Origin: Pelobacter sp. UBA5610 | GTDB lineage: Bacteria; Desulfobacterota; Desulfuromonadia; Desulfuromonadales; Syntrophotaleaceae | Assembly: GCA_002424645.1 (NCBI GenBank) | Contig: DIKU01000159.1 | Location: 1-14,017 of the forward strand | Direction of reading: 5' to 3' | DNA: 14,017 nt | In this document: piece by piece, positions 13,820 to 14,017 of the stretch | Layout of the letters: each line of letters begins with the position of its first letter | How positions within the stretch are numbered: position 1 is the first letter of the stretch | Made by a program: the position numbers and the translations under genes | The notes under the pieces: generated by a model | Told to the model about the DNA's origin: nothing | The model's database searches: none | The model's input: only the letters and a program-made list of their open reading frames with translations

Positions 13820-14017
13820 ATGTTGTCCTGTGCCAGATACCGAAAACGTTTGGGAGCCTTCCTGGACGGTGAATTGCCAGGCCGACAGGCCGCGGCCGTC
13901 GCCGATCACGCCGCAAAGTGTCCCGCCTGCCGCCAGGCTCTGGCTGAGCTGCGCGTGCTGGGAGCGGATCTGGCGGCCTTCGCCGTCCCCGAGCCGCCGG
14001 CAGAGCTGACCGCCCGG
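13820..14017 (+). CDS. Zinc-binding anti-sigma factor, 3'-truncated by window edge
   Basis: ATG at 13820, with AGAGGTGA just upstream, opens a frame with no stop to the window end (66 codons visible). The sequence contains the zf-HC2/ZAS motif H30-AAK-C34-PA-C37, preceded by C4. It also has the typical start YRKRLGAFLDGELPGRQAAAVADH. This is the N-terminal sigma-binding domain of zinc anti-sigma factors. A membrane anchor or sensor domain would lie outside the window. A GTG nine bases upstream is also in frame but has worse spacing. Confidence 0.88.
   Translation, partial: MLSCARYRKRLGAFLDGELPGRQAAAVADHAAKCPACRQALAELRVLGADLAAFAVPEPPAELTAR

Overview
The window is consistent with an anaerobic, metal- or sulfur-reducing member of the Desulfuromonadales (Geobacter/Pelobacter/Desulfuromonas type). 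Reasons are moderate GC, many iron-sulfur and disulfide redox proteins, a thioredoxin-type ArsC with ACR3, and a Geobacter-like radical SAM/SPASM protein. This placement is an inference from gene content. Most of the window is an extended arsenic-resistance island. It sits between an unrelated partial gene on the left and an ECF sigma/anti-sigma pair on the right, and all genes called are on the + strand.

Layout. (1) 1-846: 3' part of an unrecognised protein, then a terminator at 895-928. (2) 1170-3728: promoter/operator, arsC (arsenate reductase), acr3 (arsenite efflux) and a tandem universal stress protein, closed by a strong terminator. (3) 3827-4201: arsR under its own operator/promoter, with no obvious Shine-Dalgarno at the best start. 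(4) 4212-10513: a long unidirectional gene train behind another copy of the operator. It holds an AhpD/CMD-like CxxC protein, an Hdr/GlpC-like two-CCG iron-sulfur protein, an ArsP-type permease, a mini-thioredoxin, an ArsF-like exported CxxC protein, an ArsG-like permease, a stand-alone HdrA-N-terminal-like Cys-rich protein and a FadL/TodX-type outer-membrane protein. (5) 10637-13083: a fourth operator, then a 70-aa Cys-containing unknown, a dicluster ferredoxin, a radical SAM/SPASM protein with an unusually Cys-rich C-terminus and a YnfA-type small membrane protein. A terminator follows at 13151-13193. (6) 13214-end: ECF sigma factor and the start of a zinc-binding anti-sigma factor.

The main non-obvious signal is a repeated operator, ATATCC-N8-GGATAT or close to it. 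It occurs exactly four times, each time in the promoter of one of the four arsenic-linked units (arsC, arsR, AhpD-like, 70-aa unknown). It overlaps the space between -35 and -10. This makes ArsR the likely repressor of the whole island, including genes not classically linked to arsenic.

Working model (inference): ArsC and ACR3 handle inorganic arsenic. The ArsEFG-like trio plus the ArsP-like permease handle organic, perhaps nitroaromatic, arsenicals that may enter through the FadL-type channel. The Hdr-like proteins, the ferredoxin and the AhpD-like thiol protein could supply electrons. The radical SAM/SPASM protein plus the small Cys protein look like an arsenic-induced maturation or peptide-modification module of unknown product. 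No arsA, arsD, arsM, arsH, arsI, tRNA, rRNA, CRISPR array or insertion sequence was seen.
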